Positions 31,481 through 50,272 are shown, numbered from the stretch's first letter. The stretch: 64,000 bases of DNA from Apostichopus japonicus (GCF_037975245.1 NC_092563.1:12266001-12330000); one strand, 5' to 3'. Numbers and translations: made by a program. The notes: generated from the letters alone by a model not told the origin.

Positions 31481-32312
31481 ACATGTTTAAATAACAATGA
31501 ATAGATGTTACGTATAGAAATTGTGAATCAACTGTTACAGGACCTATGAAGTACATTGTACATTTTCATAAAAATTTGCAGGAATTTAGACATGGCAACT
31601 TTCCATCATGTCGTCTTTCAAGCAGAATTGCAAATTTGAAGGTCTTGAATAATATAACTACTGACGACAGAATGTGGCCACTGTGTAGTGTGTCGACTGA
31701 TCTCAGCAGCTTTGGGGCAGGTCCTTGATCCATTGATTCTGTTGACAGAGCAGATGAAGATTTATTTAATATGCATTTGGGATACACAAATGGGCTTCTT
31801 TACTTCACCTCAAGTAATTTAAAGTGCTTTCAATCCCTTCCATATTGCATAGCTGATACATAGTTTAAAAAGAGATATGCAACATTACAATAAATGTCCA
31901 CATTAATAAAAACAGTGACTGATAAAGCTCAAATAAAATATGCTTATTAACTTATGCTGCATACCATGAGTTTTGCAAAATTGATTATTCTACATTAATT
32001 GTTTACTTTACAATTCAACGATTTCATCCCTCCTCCTCCCTCCCTTATTTACTTTTAAACAGAACATGGATCTGAATTTCCATTGAAATACATTTAATAA
32101 GCAAGACAGTATGCATGTCTGTTTACTAACCAAACCATGTTGCCGTTTTTTTCTCAATGATATGTTCACACATGGAACGGGACTACAAGCAGTTATGTAT
32201 GTTAAAAGAGCAACGTTTTGCATCATTACAGTATCATAAGTATTTGTATTGGCCTATATTCCAACACGTACATATTTGCACTCTATTTCAAGGCAACAGA
32301 CGGAAATCTTAC

Positions 32313-32722
32313 CTGATTGATCATTGAGTGTGAAGTCTCCAAAATCTGTGCAGTATCAGTTTTAGCTGGTAAATCCTCTGCAAGACAGAAAATAAAGAGA
32401 GAGATTTCAACAACAGTTTTGTTGAATTGAGCCTAGGATGACGATCATATATTTACTTTGTGATTATGATTTACTTCAAGGCCTGTATTTAAGAGACAGG
32501 TTTCCATGTAATATATCAAGAATACTTAAATACAACTCACCAACTGATTGTGTAAGTTTAGATATAGCCCTGGAGATTTTGGAAACGTCGGTAAACTTTA
32601 TATAACATTGCCGATGATACCCGCACGTTGTTGTGTCCAACGTCAAGTTGAGTTCTGCATTGTCAGACAAAATAGTATTGGCAATATCCACTAATTCTCC
32701 ACCTAAAGTCTTCCATTCCTTA
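32313..32722 (-). CDS. two linked exons of an unnamed transposon-associated protein
   Basis: The upstream exon runs down to 32541 (donor GTTG|GTGAGT). The next exon is 32377-32313 (acceptor TTGCAG|AG, donor ATCAG|GTAAG). Phases agree: one base carried over, then two. The protein reads C-A-K-E-W-K-T-L-G-G-E-L, then TTCGYHRQCYIKFTDVSKI, then L-P-A-K-T-D-T-A-Q-I. The H-x-x-C-Y-x-x-F-T pattern with an upstream Cys and W recurs in uncharacterised, often transposon-linked, proteins of marine invertebrates and may bind zinc. An in-frame stop lies upstream at about 32740, so any earlier exon must be spliced on. The start is unknown. Confidence 0.4.
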
Positions 32723-33072
32723 GCACATCTGATTACTTAAGCTTTGGAGACATTGGTGAATGCAATCATTTTCCCTGTGGCTGTCTTTGAAACGCGGATA
32801 ATGCATTATAATTTCATTTTCGTTCAGCAGGCCGCCTTATCACTAGTTGACGCCATGTTCAAATGTTGCCAGATGTTAAAAAGTATTGCGCAAGCCTGTA
32901 GACGCGATTGTGATTGGTTACTCGTGACATCATACGCTGTATTTTCGCCTTATAAACTCTCTCCAAATTTGATTAAAATGTTAACGGTTATTAATAACAA
33001 CTGCAAAAATGTGCACGTTAGACAACTGGGAACAATCGATAACGGTGATTTCATATTATTTTCATAATTATA

Positions 33073-33420
33073 ATGGCATTTGTTGGTAGTCCTCTCTGTG
33101 TTGCAACGAACTTAAACGATTTTGGACTTGGGCCCACGGTCTATAAAGTTGTATACTTGAGCTGCCAAAAACATCAACGATATTACTCCTTTTCCCCCGA
33201 AATGCCACAATTCTGTGTTGTTGGAGGTTGCAGTTATACCTCATCCAACAAAAGCATCAGCTTTTTTAGATTTCCGAGTAAAAGAACCGACGTAAAACGC
33301 CGCAGACTTTGGATCAATTTTTGAGATCCACGCGGAAAGATTTTTCAGCACCCGGAGTATCTCATGCCCATGAGTCCACATGCATGACCCTGCCTCTGTG
33401 TAAGCTGCAAATGTCTCATT
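33073..33420 (+). pseudogene. THAP-domain fragment, frameshifted
   Basis: From the ATG at 33201 the frame reads MPQFCVVGGCSY, then S-I-S-F-F-R-F-P-S-K-R, then R-R-R-L-W-I-N-F and a stop at 33322. This is the start of a THAP DNA-binding domain: paired Cys 5 and 10, F-x-R-F-P and the conserved Trp. Directly after the stop, in another frame, comes RSTRKDFSAPGVSHAHE, which continues the usual THAP sequence, so a small indel broke the domain. The final C-x-x-H pair is not recognisable. The ATG at 33073 is in the same frame but less likely to be the start. It probably belonged to the transposase of the surrounding element. Confidence 0.6.
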
Positions 33421-34490
33421 CTGCGAAAGTTATATTCTTTCGATAGCTGTGTCGGACCATGGCCGGACATAGCTAATATGAAATTGACCGTAAACAAGCT
33501 CTGGACGTCCTTACATGTAACATTATATCACGCAATTGACAGTATAATATTTACCGTAAGAGATGACCGTGTATATACCGTGCCTATAGGGTAGCATTGT
33601 TAGTACATGTATGGCTCACAGCATGTGTAAATAGTCATGCTATAGGATTTCATCGCATTTATCTATTTCCTTTGTTGTATTCCAGTATCGTGAGTTAGTG
33701 ATACATTGTGTTATATTGCCCGTTATGTTTATTCCGGCATCTGCATGGTCCAAGGAGTTGAATAAAAACGGTTCTATGTAGCGATCGGACGTTTTATTTC
33801 GTTAGTGACTGTCTTGTGATTGTGGGATGTAAGTGGTCAAGGCCTGTTTCAACAAGACCTAACTCTATGGAATTACACAGAGTCACGGTAGTATTTCGCC
33901 CAGGATTGAACGAGAAACGTGGATTTGGATATTCACTGCTAAATTTTGTTTATTGAAAGGATACTTTTTCTGTGTTTGTACTTTTGGATATTAAAACGAG
34001 TAAGTACTATGTTCAGCTGAAGCCTAGTCATGTATATGCTACCCTGGTCGATTCGGGTCAGCGTCTTCTCGTAGTTGTTCGATATGTATGTTTAGTGTCT
34101 TTTTGGTAATTCGTTGACAGTAACGTAAGCCATTTTCCCGTCACATATCACGCATGAGGCATCTTTTAGGTCTATTCTTCTGTTCAGTTTACGGTATCTT
34201 GCGATCAAATTGTATTACGGAATCGCCAAGCTGCTTGCATGTTCTACAGTATATTGTACCGTACGCTCCGCTATGTAAAAGATGCTTCCATTTGAGTGGA
34301 TATTTTGCTAATGAAATAACCAATTTAACTAAAATTTCTGCTTATAATTGTCTTCAAACTAGTTGTTAACCTTCATGTGTTCTTGTTTTAAGCTAACAGC
34401 TTTTCAAACGCTCGAAATTAGAATCAAAAACAGTATAATTAATCGCTATCTGTGTACAAACAGTGCCTATATCAGCGTTTGATTTTCGCG
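33421..34490. other. transposon interior, no coding sequence recognised
   Basis: Only short frames. No transposase catalytic region is visible between the THAP fragment and the right end, so the element is deleted or its transposase lay elsewhere. Confidence 0.4.
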
Positions 34491-35181
34491 GTATACAAAC
34501 AATGACGTCACACGGTGACCAGAGGCTCCTTTGGGTCAATCTCTGTTTTCAGACATTCCAGAGGTTCATGTCACGTGACTACCCAAAATGTCCATTTTTG
34601 TGGTCGTTTTTTGATGGGTTATAGTAGGTTTTCGAAGATTATTTTTTACACATGTTGATTATGGGCATGTAAACTCCTAAATTAATGGAAAATCCCCCCC
34701 AAAAAATTTGCCTCCATAGTTGGTCTCTAAATGCTTGGATTTCAATGCTAATGGGATAATAATATTAAACTTTCCAGGTAACTGGCTGAACTATATAGTG
34801 TAACAGGCTTGTAGGAAGTAAATCCTCTCACCCTAAACAGAATGTGACAGGAATTATTGGTCAATACCAGTTACTATGGACTTCCCTTCCAAATTCCTTT
34901 AAACAACGCATGCCATAGGCCTAGATGGGATGAAGTTCTATACAATAGGTGTAGGCAAAGCATTGGGTGTTCTTTAGGAAAAGTGAACGAACTTTCTTAA
35001 TCCTTTTGTTAAAACTTATTGCAGAAACCATTAAAATGTTGTGCAGCAAAGCAAGAGAGAATAGTTTCAAATCCAACCAGCTGCATTATCTAGGATATAG
35101 GCCCTGCTGACTTTAAAGGACATTGTTGCATGTACAGTGCTTGCTATCACTGCCTATCAACTCTCGCCGATGGAATCCCAG

Positions 35182-41765
<6,584 letters not shown>

Positions 41766-42739
41766 TTTGAGTTATGTCAACCTTCTCATCCCTGTTGAAG
41801 AGTTCTTTCTTAATAGACGTTTGATACATGTGCTGTGCAGAAAAATGTTACTCTGTAGTTAACACCAATGAACAGATATCTAACAATATCAGGAATCCTG
41901 TTCAAAAGGGATTTAGTCGGCAGTAACTTTAAACCTCTTATTCTGACTGTCGCTATCTTTTAAATAATTACATTTCATAAGCATGTTACTCAAACATTAT
42001 AACGTCGTAATTGCTAGGCCGTAAACATGACACACGTAACTAGGTTAGGCTTATAGTTATACAGCAGTTGTTTATGTGTAATGTTAAAGTAGAAACATGT
42101 CACACTAATTTGAATGTCACTGCAAGTAGATCGAAATTACCTCCCTGGAAGAGTGTGATTCTGAAGTTGTGATCTAAAGGCCAGTTAATCGAAAGTCACA
42201 AAGCAATCCCAGTCTTTGCTCACAACCTCATATACTGTAACTGTCGACTGCTGTGCTGTTCTGTAACTCAGTACCACCGTTCATATGCCTTGTGTTGACA
42301 GGCACATGCAGATCTACACTGTTTACTGTCTAGGCTTCAGTATCACAAGACTCTTGCACTTTGACACTTGTTTACAATTCGATTGCGCAATCACTGCACA
42401 CGCTCAGAGATCATTCAAACATACTACAAAGGGTTAACTCTGCCGTTACACTTCAAGCAGTCATGTTCACCTATAGCTAACCAATGAACGTAAACGCGGT
42501 CACATATTTTCACATTGCTTACGGACTTCTCGCAACCGACTCATTCGCAATAACTGAACCCTGCAGTGGACTCGGATCTGTACTCGACTCAAAGTAGGGA
42601 ATTGAATTATAAAACTGTTTATCGAAATTGGGCCATAATCATATGGGCCATCACTGGATGAAATTCTGTCAGTATTCCAGAGACAGTTGTCCTCAATGTT
42701 TCCAGAAAAGTTCCTCGTCCTGATCATTTTTACTATTTA

Positions 42740-43340
42740 TGCTTAGATCTTTAGCGAGCTAAGTCAGTGTTCCACTGTCTATTTTATTATGGAAATGCAT
42801 GGATGATGTATTTCTTTTAGATGATTGGAACGTTGCTAATGTCTCTCTCATTTTTATGAAGGGTGATAGGTCTCTGCCTTGTACCTATAGGAAAATCAAC
42901 CACACTAGTGTTGTGTGTAGGCCTAAGGTTATAGAACCCATGATTCTTAAGAAAAGGTGTCTAAGTTGTCAGGGACTTTGAAAGTCGTGTTTTAAATAGG
43001 AATATCTAAGCACGGCTCCTGTCAAAAAAAATCTTTTGTTGCATTTATTCGAAGATGTAATAGTTCTTTAAAATTTGTAATTGTCAGTTTCTATGATTTT
43101 CAGAAGGCTTTGGAAAAGATGATCGGTGTCTTTTGCGTAAGTTACATTTAATGGACTCTGTAAATTAGAAATTTAGAATTTCCTATATGCGAAAGGGAAG
43201 CAGAGGGTATTTTTCATGGGTTAACGTTTCTTCTTTAATTGGCAGAGGTATGAAGTGGTGTTTCTCTGAGCTATGTGCTACTGTCTTAGCTCTGTAAGTT
43301 GTTGTTCGTTGCGACCGTGATGCAGATCTGGTATGATTCT
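42740..43340 (+). mobile_element. decayed LINE reverse transcriptase fragment
   Basis: Plus-strand translation gives DDWNVANVSLIFMKGDRSLP followed by T-Y-R-K-I-N-H-T-S-V-V-C, matching the W-x-x-A-x-V-x-P-I-F-K-K-G-D-x-x-x-x-x-N-Y-R-P-I-S motif at the start of the LINE reverse transcriptase. Frameshifted pieces follow: F-Y-D-F-Q-K-A-L near 43095 (palm motif) and a broken SGVPQGS region near 43250. That last region matches nucleotides at about 9630-9740 in unit A, so the same old LINE lies at the 5' edge of both units. Confidence 0.6.
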
Positions 43341-45327
43341 CTCTATTTAGGTCAAAAGGTTCAATACCAAAAACTCTCATATGCAATCTCATTGCTATCC
43401 TTAAATACAAATTCAAAGTTTTCATATTTTAGCTATAACTTCATGTAACGGGCTTAACGAAGGATGCTTCTTTCCAGAAGTTTCGTAATGATTGACCACA
43501 GATTCTTTATTTATCTGTCTTACCGGGTTCGATATTCAAATGTCTCATCGGTCACCGTTGCATGTCTGATTGAAGGCAATATTTAGTGTGATTTTTGGAA
43601 AGCGACCTCAAATAAATCAGGCTCACATCCTCCGCGCGTGAGTTTCTGTTTCCTGAAATCGAGAGCTTTAAGGCGGGAGGGGGAGGGGCGGGGCAATATT
43701 GCCAAAGTTTGAATACACGGTCGCTTGCCTGAATCGTTCCTGATTCTCGTCCAAATCGTTCCCGATTCTTGCCCGAATCGTCAACGACTCCTGCTTGAAT
43801 TTTTCGACAACGGCACAATGAAAACGTCACGAGATAGTCGGCAATATTTGGCAAATTCGGCAAAAGTTGTTGAAAGTTTTTGGCAGCATTGGGGCACTTA
43901 CTTTTCGACTGTAATCTTTTCTTCAAACAGTATTGATTATAAGCCCCCCCCCCCCCCCCCAGTCTGCCCATGCATGTTCTAATATATTAACTAGTCTCCT
44001 TCTTACAAAAATCCACCAATATTAACAATTCATGACAGCAGTCACACAGAGGTCGGCCTATTAGTAATTAGAAAAAAATTCTCATTACCAAATGTGGAAC
44101 ACCCTTACAAGCAGTGGCGTACTAAGCGGTGGGGCGGTCCGCCCGGGTACTATTCAGGGGAGCCCCCATTCTAAAAGTAGAGGAAAAAAGAGAAATAAAT
44201 GAAATAAATAATAATGAAAATCCCTAAACATGTAAACAGTCCAACACTTTGCAAAAGAAAACACCACTTTGCATCTAAGCCAACTTTCGTGCTGACAAAA
44301 GAAGGATCCGTCCTGGGTGCCATCTATTCTAAGTACGCTGCTTACAAATGACAATTTCAATAATATAATACTCGCAACGGCCATCAGCATATTTCATGTG
44401 GCTCGTGTAGTAAGTTTCGAAACTTCGGGCATAGTTTCATTATCCGGGCAAAGGGTTTCTGCCTCCCCCTCCCCCTCCCGCCCGAACGCCTATTTGTACC
44501 ACAATAATATGATATAAAACATTCACAATAATATCGTTGCATAAAGTATAACATGGTATAATGATATATTATGATAACAATAATATATTGTTCATTATTT
44601 TAATATTACAGTACAATAGCAATGTATACTAGCTTGTGAATCGGCTGTTGTGTCATCACTCGATGCAAAACTCTGCTATACGTGGATCATCGTAAAGTGT
44701 ACCGATTTCATATAACTTCTAATTTTGATGAGCTCTGGCAAAAAGGACGTAGGCTATCTGTCGGATACATACGTAGTATGTAGGCCGGTGTGTTAGATTT
44801 ATGCATAATCTGTGTTCGGTTAACGATGTTCCATGATCAGATATGCAGCTGAAAACATGTTACAAGTTGAGAGATTTCCAGCTTCTCTGTAAACTGCCAT
44901 AAAAACCGCCCTCCCAAATTATCCCTGACAAAAACATCATTCTTGAGGGTCTCTGAGTGAAGATAATAATTTAACATATTTCCATGTCCTAGCTATAGTT
45001 ACATGTAACGGGAAGCTTAAACGATAGTTGCTTTCCTCCAATGCAGAAGCTTGGATATTATTGACACCGGGGGTTACAACAATTCCCTTTTAGAAAGGAA
45101 ACCATATAGTGGATTACTTTAGATTTGTTTATACCAACGTAAAGCAACTTTCAAGTACAGGAAATACAAGTCTCTGTTGAAATATGTTTGATGCCGACCC
45201 AGTTACACGTTACAGTAAAATGTAACATCAAACGTGGTGAAGAATAAAGCTTTTCAATGTTTCCTTAGGGGATGTATGAAGTAGAAAAGCGGAAAAGCGG
45301 AAAAGCGATGCATGTACGCGTTGAAAA
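43341..45327. other. intergenic between gene D and the UNC93-like pseudogene
   Basis: Contains repeated pieces of the unit-boundary sequence (about 43400-43660 and again at about 44940-45030), an AT-rich repeat remnant (44500-44640), a poly-C tract at 43945-43961 and GC-rich strings near 43676 and 44460. No gene is supported. Confidence 0.45.
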
Positions 45328-46352
45328 TCAACTTCCTTCTGTAACAAATACATGCACCCTTCTTCGGATCCTAACTTCACTGATGAAATACAAAATCCTT
45401 GAAAATATTAACCAACCACATATTCCTAATACTTTTGATAAACACAAATTTCCTTGGCGAATGAGGTAAAATATGTGATGCAGGATCCGACCGACTGCCA
45501 GAAAACGTAGTTTGAAAACGCAGATGCTTTATCCTCGCTCAGGAATATGTTTCCAACCAAAGCTGAAATATTAAACTAATACATATACCAATCATATCAT
45601 GATTTATTATACTCAATTGTTATGTGTTAACAAATGTTCATGTGGCTATGGCGATTTGACGAATGATTTGTGAGCTACTCAAGCAACGAGCAGTTACACT
45701 TTTTACCTTCGGAATTTAAACGGCAATTACTTATATGAAAGTTGTTTTCAATATTAGTGTCGATCTATTCATGAGACACACAAGACATTTGAATCATCCA
45801 GATTGAATCCGCTACATCCCAATTAACATCGACGAGGAGAAGTTGCCAAATCAGACCAGTTACTGCATCCCACAGATAAAGATACACCAGAAGTGAAAGT
45901 TGTACAACGATACTGAACAGAATAATTCAACCAGCTGTTTGGACCAGCGGTCCACCAATGATGGTACCGGATATTATACCCGAGACCCCATCAGGATCAG
46001 GCCCACCGTTAAAACATCCTGTGTGCATGTGATGAAAGACTGGAAGGGAAAAATATACAAATTTGATAAGTCAATAGAAATAAACTTTAAAAAGATAAAT
46101 GAAAATGAAATACGTTGGTAAATAAATTAATAGCTAAAATCCAATATTAAAACAATGAAAGGATTCGTTTGGAAGCCTAATACCTTCGCAAAAACATAAC
46201 AGCTCTCTTCTATGTACTGGCATGGGTTTAAAAGAGTCCTTATCATACATGAAACATATGACACAGAGTCGGTGAAATATTTATTGTATAGATCTAATAC
46301 TGCTAAGATACGATATAGAAAAAGACGTTCGCGCTCATCTTAGTGTCAAATC

Positions 46353-46858
46353 TGCGTCCTATCTATTTAATACTATATTCACTCGTGGAAAATGAACAAA
46401 AGTGATGAAAATAGACTGGATTCCTTCCAATACCAGTGTTTGAAGAAGGCACTACAAATATTCTGGCCCAATATCATTTCAATGGATGAGCTCAATAAAT
46501 ACACCCAAACTGCAAGAATAAGTCAAGAAGTCAAAAGAAGAAGATGGAATTGGATTGGTCATGTTTTAAGGAAACCAAATGATCACCATTGTATGATTGC
46601 CCTGATGCGTCCTATCTATTTAATACTATATTCACTCGTGGAAAATGAACAAAAGTGATGAAAATAGACTGGATTCCTTCCAATACCAGTGTTTGAAGAA
46701 GGCACTACAAATATTCTGGCCCAATATCATTTCAATGGATGAGCTCAATAAATACACCCAAACTGCAAGAATAAGTCAAGAAGTCAAAAGAAGAAGATGG
46801 AATTGGATTGGTCATGTTTTAAGGAAACCAAATGATCACCATTGTATGATTGCCCTGA
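46353..46858 (+). repeat. exact 253-bp tandem duplication
   Basis: 46353-46605 and 46606-46858 appear identical throughout, with TGCGTCCTATC at each start and ATTGCCCTGA at each end. It lies within the RTE-like fragment. Confidence 0.9.
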
Positions 46859-47056
46859 CATGGCGGCCAGAAGGGAAGCGGAAAGTTGGCAGACCAAAAA
46901 CAACGTGGAGGAGGACAGTGGAAAGAGAAAGAAAGCAAGGCGGGTGGAAGACTTGGAATGAGGCAAGGGAAAGTGCACGAGACAGGGACAAGTGGAAACA
47001 GCGTGATGGCCTTATGTGCCACAAGGCACGAAGAGGATAGTTGAGTTGAGTTGTCA
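46353..47056 (+). mobile_element. RTE-like LINE C-terminus with internal tandem duplication
   Basis: The frame 46645-47040 encodes the end of an endonuclease/reverse transcriptase polyprotein: RISQEVKRRRWNWIGHVLRK, then W-R-P-E-G-K-R-K-V-G-R-P-K-T-T-W-R-R-T. That R-R-W-x-W-I-G-H-V-L-R and G-R-P-x-T-T-W pair is typical of RTE and related LINE tails. The 3' end has TTGAGTTGAGTTG, a short repeat of the kind that ends such elements. The first 253 bp are present twice in tandem. The catalytic reverse transcriptase is absent. Confidence 0.7.
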
Positions 47057-47389
47057 CTTCACATAACGTGTTTTCTACGCTCGTTTAGTTACATGCTTTA
47101 CATGCAGCGCTGCTTGGAGCGTTAGCAAAAAAGCTCATCGTCGATGACGTCATGATTGCTCACTTTGATTACGTCACACAGACATCAATCACCCAGTCCT
47201 TTGTGCCTGTGTCCGCTAACCTCTGTAACTATGTATATACACGTTACATACTATGCTTTTGTGTACTGTCATAGCAGGTTAGGTACTGTCGCACATCAGC
47301 TATGAAGCCCAGGATACTATTTTCCGTCGGACCAGAGCGACGCCTGTCGGACATAATCTTGCTGTTTGCCAGAAAGTGTCGTTCTGAAG

Positions 47390-48280
47390 AAAAAAACTTT
47401 CCTCCAAAATTTAGAAGTTTTATCTTGAAATTTGACGTTTTACGTTTGACATTGAAATTCTATCGTGATATTTTGACGTTTTGTCAAGCTTTCGATGTAT
47501 TATCCCAACATTTCGACAATTCGAATTGCTTTATCTAAAAGTTTCGCCGGCCTATTGTTCAAGGCAAAATAGAGACAATTCATCGCAAAATAGCGACCTT
47601 AAAGCTGGAATGTGAACGGTTTATCTTGCCGTTTTATCACAAAATTCCAGCATCTTATGTCAACATTTCGAAGTATCATCTCGATACTTTGAAAGTTAAT
47701 TATAACATCAAAACGTTTTATGTTGAAATTTTGGACGTTCTAGCATGAAATTGGAACTTTCATTTTCACTATTTTTACACATTATTCAAAATGTTAATGT
47801 TCTAAATTTGACAGTTTAGCTCGAAACTGTTAAATTTCATATCTAAATTGTGACGTTTTATCACACAATTACGTTTTGTGTCGATATTTTGATGTTAAAA
47901 ATTTCAACATTTCGATGTTTAGCTCCAATGTTTGAGGATATAACTCAAAATGTCTCCGTTTTAGACGTCTTATTTCAAAATGTCGATGTTTTACCTATAG
48001 GTATTTTTAAAGTTCTTATCTAAGATGATCTTAATTATGATGTTTACGCGACTTCAAATGTCGAAATTTTGGAAGTTCTAGCTCGATATTCGAAAATTAT
48101 ATTTAAACGTTTTAACCTTGACATTTTGGATTTTCATCTTGTAAATTTTTAAATTTTATCTCCAAATTTCGACGTTTGTGACATATGAACACGCTATCTT
48201 GAAATTGTACGTTCCATCTCCCAATTTCGATATCGTAATAACGACTTTAAAAGTCAAAATTTCGACGAAATTTAGAAAAA
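47390..48280. repeat. decayed minisatellite around TTTCGACGTTTTATCTC
   Basis: Scores of imperfect recurrences of motifs like TTTTGACGTTTTA, ATTTCGACATTT and CTCGAAATTT every 20-40 bp across about 900 bp. No reading frame persists. The pattern fits an old short-unit satellite of about 20 bp in which units have drifted and lost regular spacing. Confidence 0.55.
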
Positions 48281-49252
48281 GTGGATCACACGAATGTTCA
48301 TTTGCGGTGTGAGCGTTCAAGACCCGAAGATGCTTGAGTTAGGGGATGTTAAGGGAGACATTTTGTCGAGGCTAACAGAGACAATATGTCGGAGAAAAAT
48401 TCCATCATCCATCCCGTCCCTGAAGATATCGTTTGGCTTCATGTAAACCGCTAAAACAAAGGAGTTATGATCAATTGAATCTCACATTCATGAACTCACC
48501 AGCTAGGAAGCCCAGCTCCATACCACTGTACATCACGAAAGGAAGCAAGAGGATGGGATTGATATTTCCCATCATCTTCAAAGTGGCCACCAGCTGTGAC
48601 TTCCAAGACTTGACATTTATAACAGATGCGGAAGAAGAAGGTAACTCATCCAAGAGAAACAAAGCAAGCAGGACAGATATTAAGCCACAAAGAGAAAATC
48701 CCCATTAACAACAGATTTATCTCGGTTTTATCTGGTACTATATAGGTTCACTATTAATGGACGCGTGCACCACAGCTATTCATTCCACAAACACTCACGT
48801 TAACTGGCTTCTTGTTAGAACCTTTGGGCTTCGGAACCGAATATGAGATCAGATTCCCCCATATTTGGTTTGAATGATAGACAAGATATATAGAATCCTA
48901 TTAAATCGTCTAATAACGTCATGCGTATAATCGTTAGTAGAAATGTTAGCATATTGAATAGCGGCTTTAGCAATGTAAGTAAATACTGGTATCCACATTA
49001 TAGACGCCAACAAAAATCCCATAATGCAACTCATTGAAATTAAAGTTCCAAAAGAGGTATAAAAATGAGCAAATATGTAAATACAAAGCAACATGCTGGA
49101 AATAATATTGCCCATTTTAGTTTGAGAAAATAAATGACAGTCGTTCCCACAAACGACCCTATAGCAGGAGCTAGTGCCACCAAGCCCATGCCGTGTGAAG
49201 AATTAATATTCCTCTGTGTGTTCCCTATTGCTCCGTATGCATATTGTAACAT

Positions 49253-50270
49253 TAATCACATATGACATTACATTCACACTAAAGAAAAGGTTGGGCAAAT
49301 ATGTTACCTCAGTACATGGGCACGTTTATGTCCAATCAAAGTGACGATAGTTTATCTAACTTAACAGTACACAATAGTCTGCATTTTTTTGGACGCAAAA
49401 CTTTACCCCAGATTGGTTAGAGACATATACCCAGTGTTAGGTAAATATTTATTTAAATATTTTGAGAGGGTCGATGTTTGATACTATTTATTATGGGATA
49501 TTATCAGTTGATATCGCACCCTTCCTTGGGGTGGGTGTGGGGTGGGAGGGGGTAAGAAGAACATGGGTGCACTCATTATAACATAAGTTACCTAGTTGTG
49601 AATTATGTGAATCCGTTTGAAAGTGGAGAATAATTGAATAACATTTAATTAAATTGACGTGCAAACCGGAAAAAAGGTGGTCACAACCAGTTGTTTGATG
49701 TTTTCAATCCTTTATTCACTATTCACATTTATTTACTTTATTATATTTATTTATCCTATCGATTCTACAATTCGATCTCTATAGAAAGCTAACCAGACAC
49801 GTAGTTCAGTTATAACGTAGTATTATCTAATAAAATAAAGAAGCTTATTGTAACAAATAGGCTATGATCAAATCATAAATTTCATTTTCTCTTAACGATC
49901 AGTCTCAAGTGAAATTTATCGTGATCAGTTGCGCAAATGAAACTCTTGTATGTGAAACAATAGGTTATTATATCAGGTTACTTATACAATATGAACAGAT
50001 TAATATGAAAATATAACAAAGACTTTTGTGCATAGTATCTGAAGCACAATTGTTTGTTATTTTGTCTTTTGAAAAATTGAAAGATGTGTGCAGAAAGACA
50101 TGAGGCTATTCTTTAAAGTGCAAGTACGTAAACTGCATGTAATATTTCCCACCGACAACCCACATTAAAAGCTATACGTCTGTATTTTAGACTTACAGAT
50201 GTCATCTAGTGAAAGATTAGGAGATTTCTATGGAAAGAAAGTCTATAATGAAGAATCTGAATGTAGTGCT
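49253..50270. other. intergenic, nothing recognised
   Basis: AT-rich, with a G-rich stretch at 49530-49555 only. Confidence 0.4.

Positions 50271-50272
<2 letters not shown>

Larger units (their letters stand above)
29557..34726. mobile_element. Kolobok-like DNA transposon candidate with THAP remnant
   Basis: The ends form an inverted repeat AGACCAACTATGGAGGC (29557-29573 and, reversed, 34710-34726). The left end is preceded by TTAA and the right end followed by CTAA, consistent with a TTAA target duplication with one mutation. A second inverted block of about 30 bp lies about 200 bp inside each end (GGTGACCATGTGACGTCACT near 29751, matched by 34491-34521). The element interrupts the duplicated 3' flank of gene D. 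A THAP zinc-finger fragment lies inside, and Kolobok transposases are known to carry THAP domains and to target TTAA. P-type elements also carry THAP but make 8-bp duplications, which I do not see. No complete transposase is present. Confidence 0.6.
45328..49252 (-). pseudogene. diverged UNC93-like pseudogene E
   Basis: All three exons of the array genes can be traced. Exon 1 relics run from 49252 (YGAIGNTQRNINSSHGMGL) to a kept donor near 48494 (GELGF-type end, GEFMN|GTGAGA). They are split over three frames, with shifts near 49115, 48850 and a stop after CGMNSCGARVH. Exon 2 (46040 to about 45790) reads T-C-T-Q-D-V-L-T-V-G-L, is shifted, then GVSGIISGTIIGGPLVQTAG, then a TGA where the intact genes have Arg. 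Exon 3 (45562-45328) has an acceptor, SAFSNYVFWQSVGSCITYF, then a frameshift. An RTE-like LINE tail lies in intron 1. The N-terminal 80 or so residues are not found. It diverges much more than A-D do from each other, so it is an older paralogue. Confidence 0.8.

Noticed and set aside
30053-31787. Several 60-86-residue frames inside the Kolobok-like element
   Set aside because: Competing frames on both strands with no family motifs. Only 31235-31480 is kept, as a weak remnant.
43552-43982. Open frames rich in Gly or Pro on both strands
   Set aside because: Driven by homopolymer C/G tracts. No domain, no splice support and no conservation with the other units.
44112-44500. A further hAT-like element (CAGTGGCGTAC start, AACGCCTATTTG end)
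   Set aside because: The ends match poorly and no 8-bp target duplication is present.
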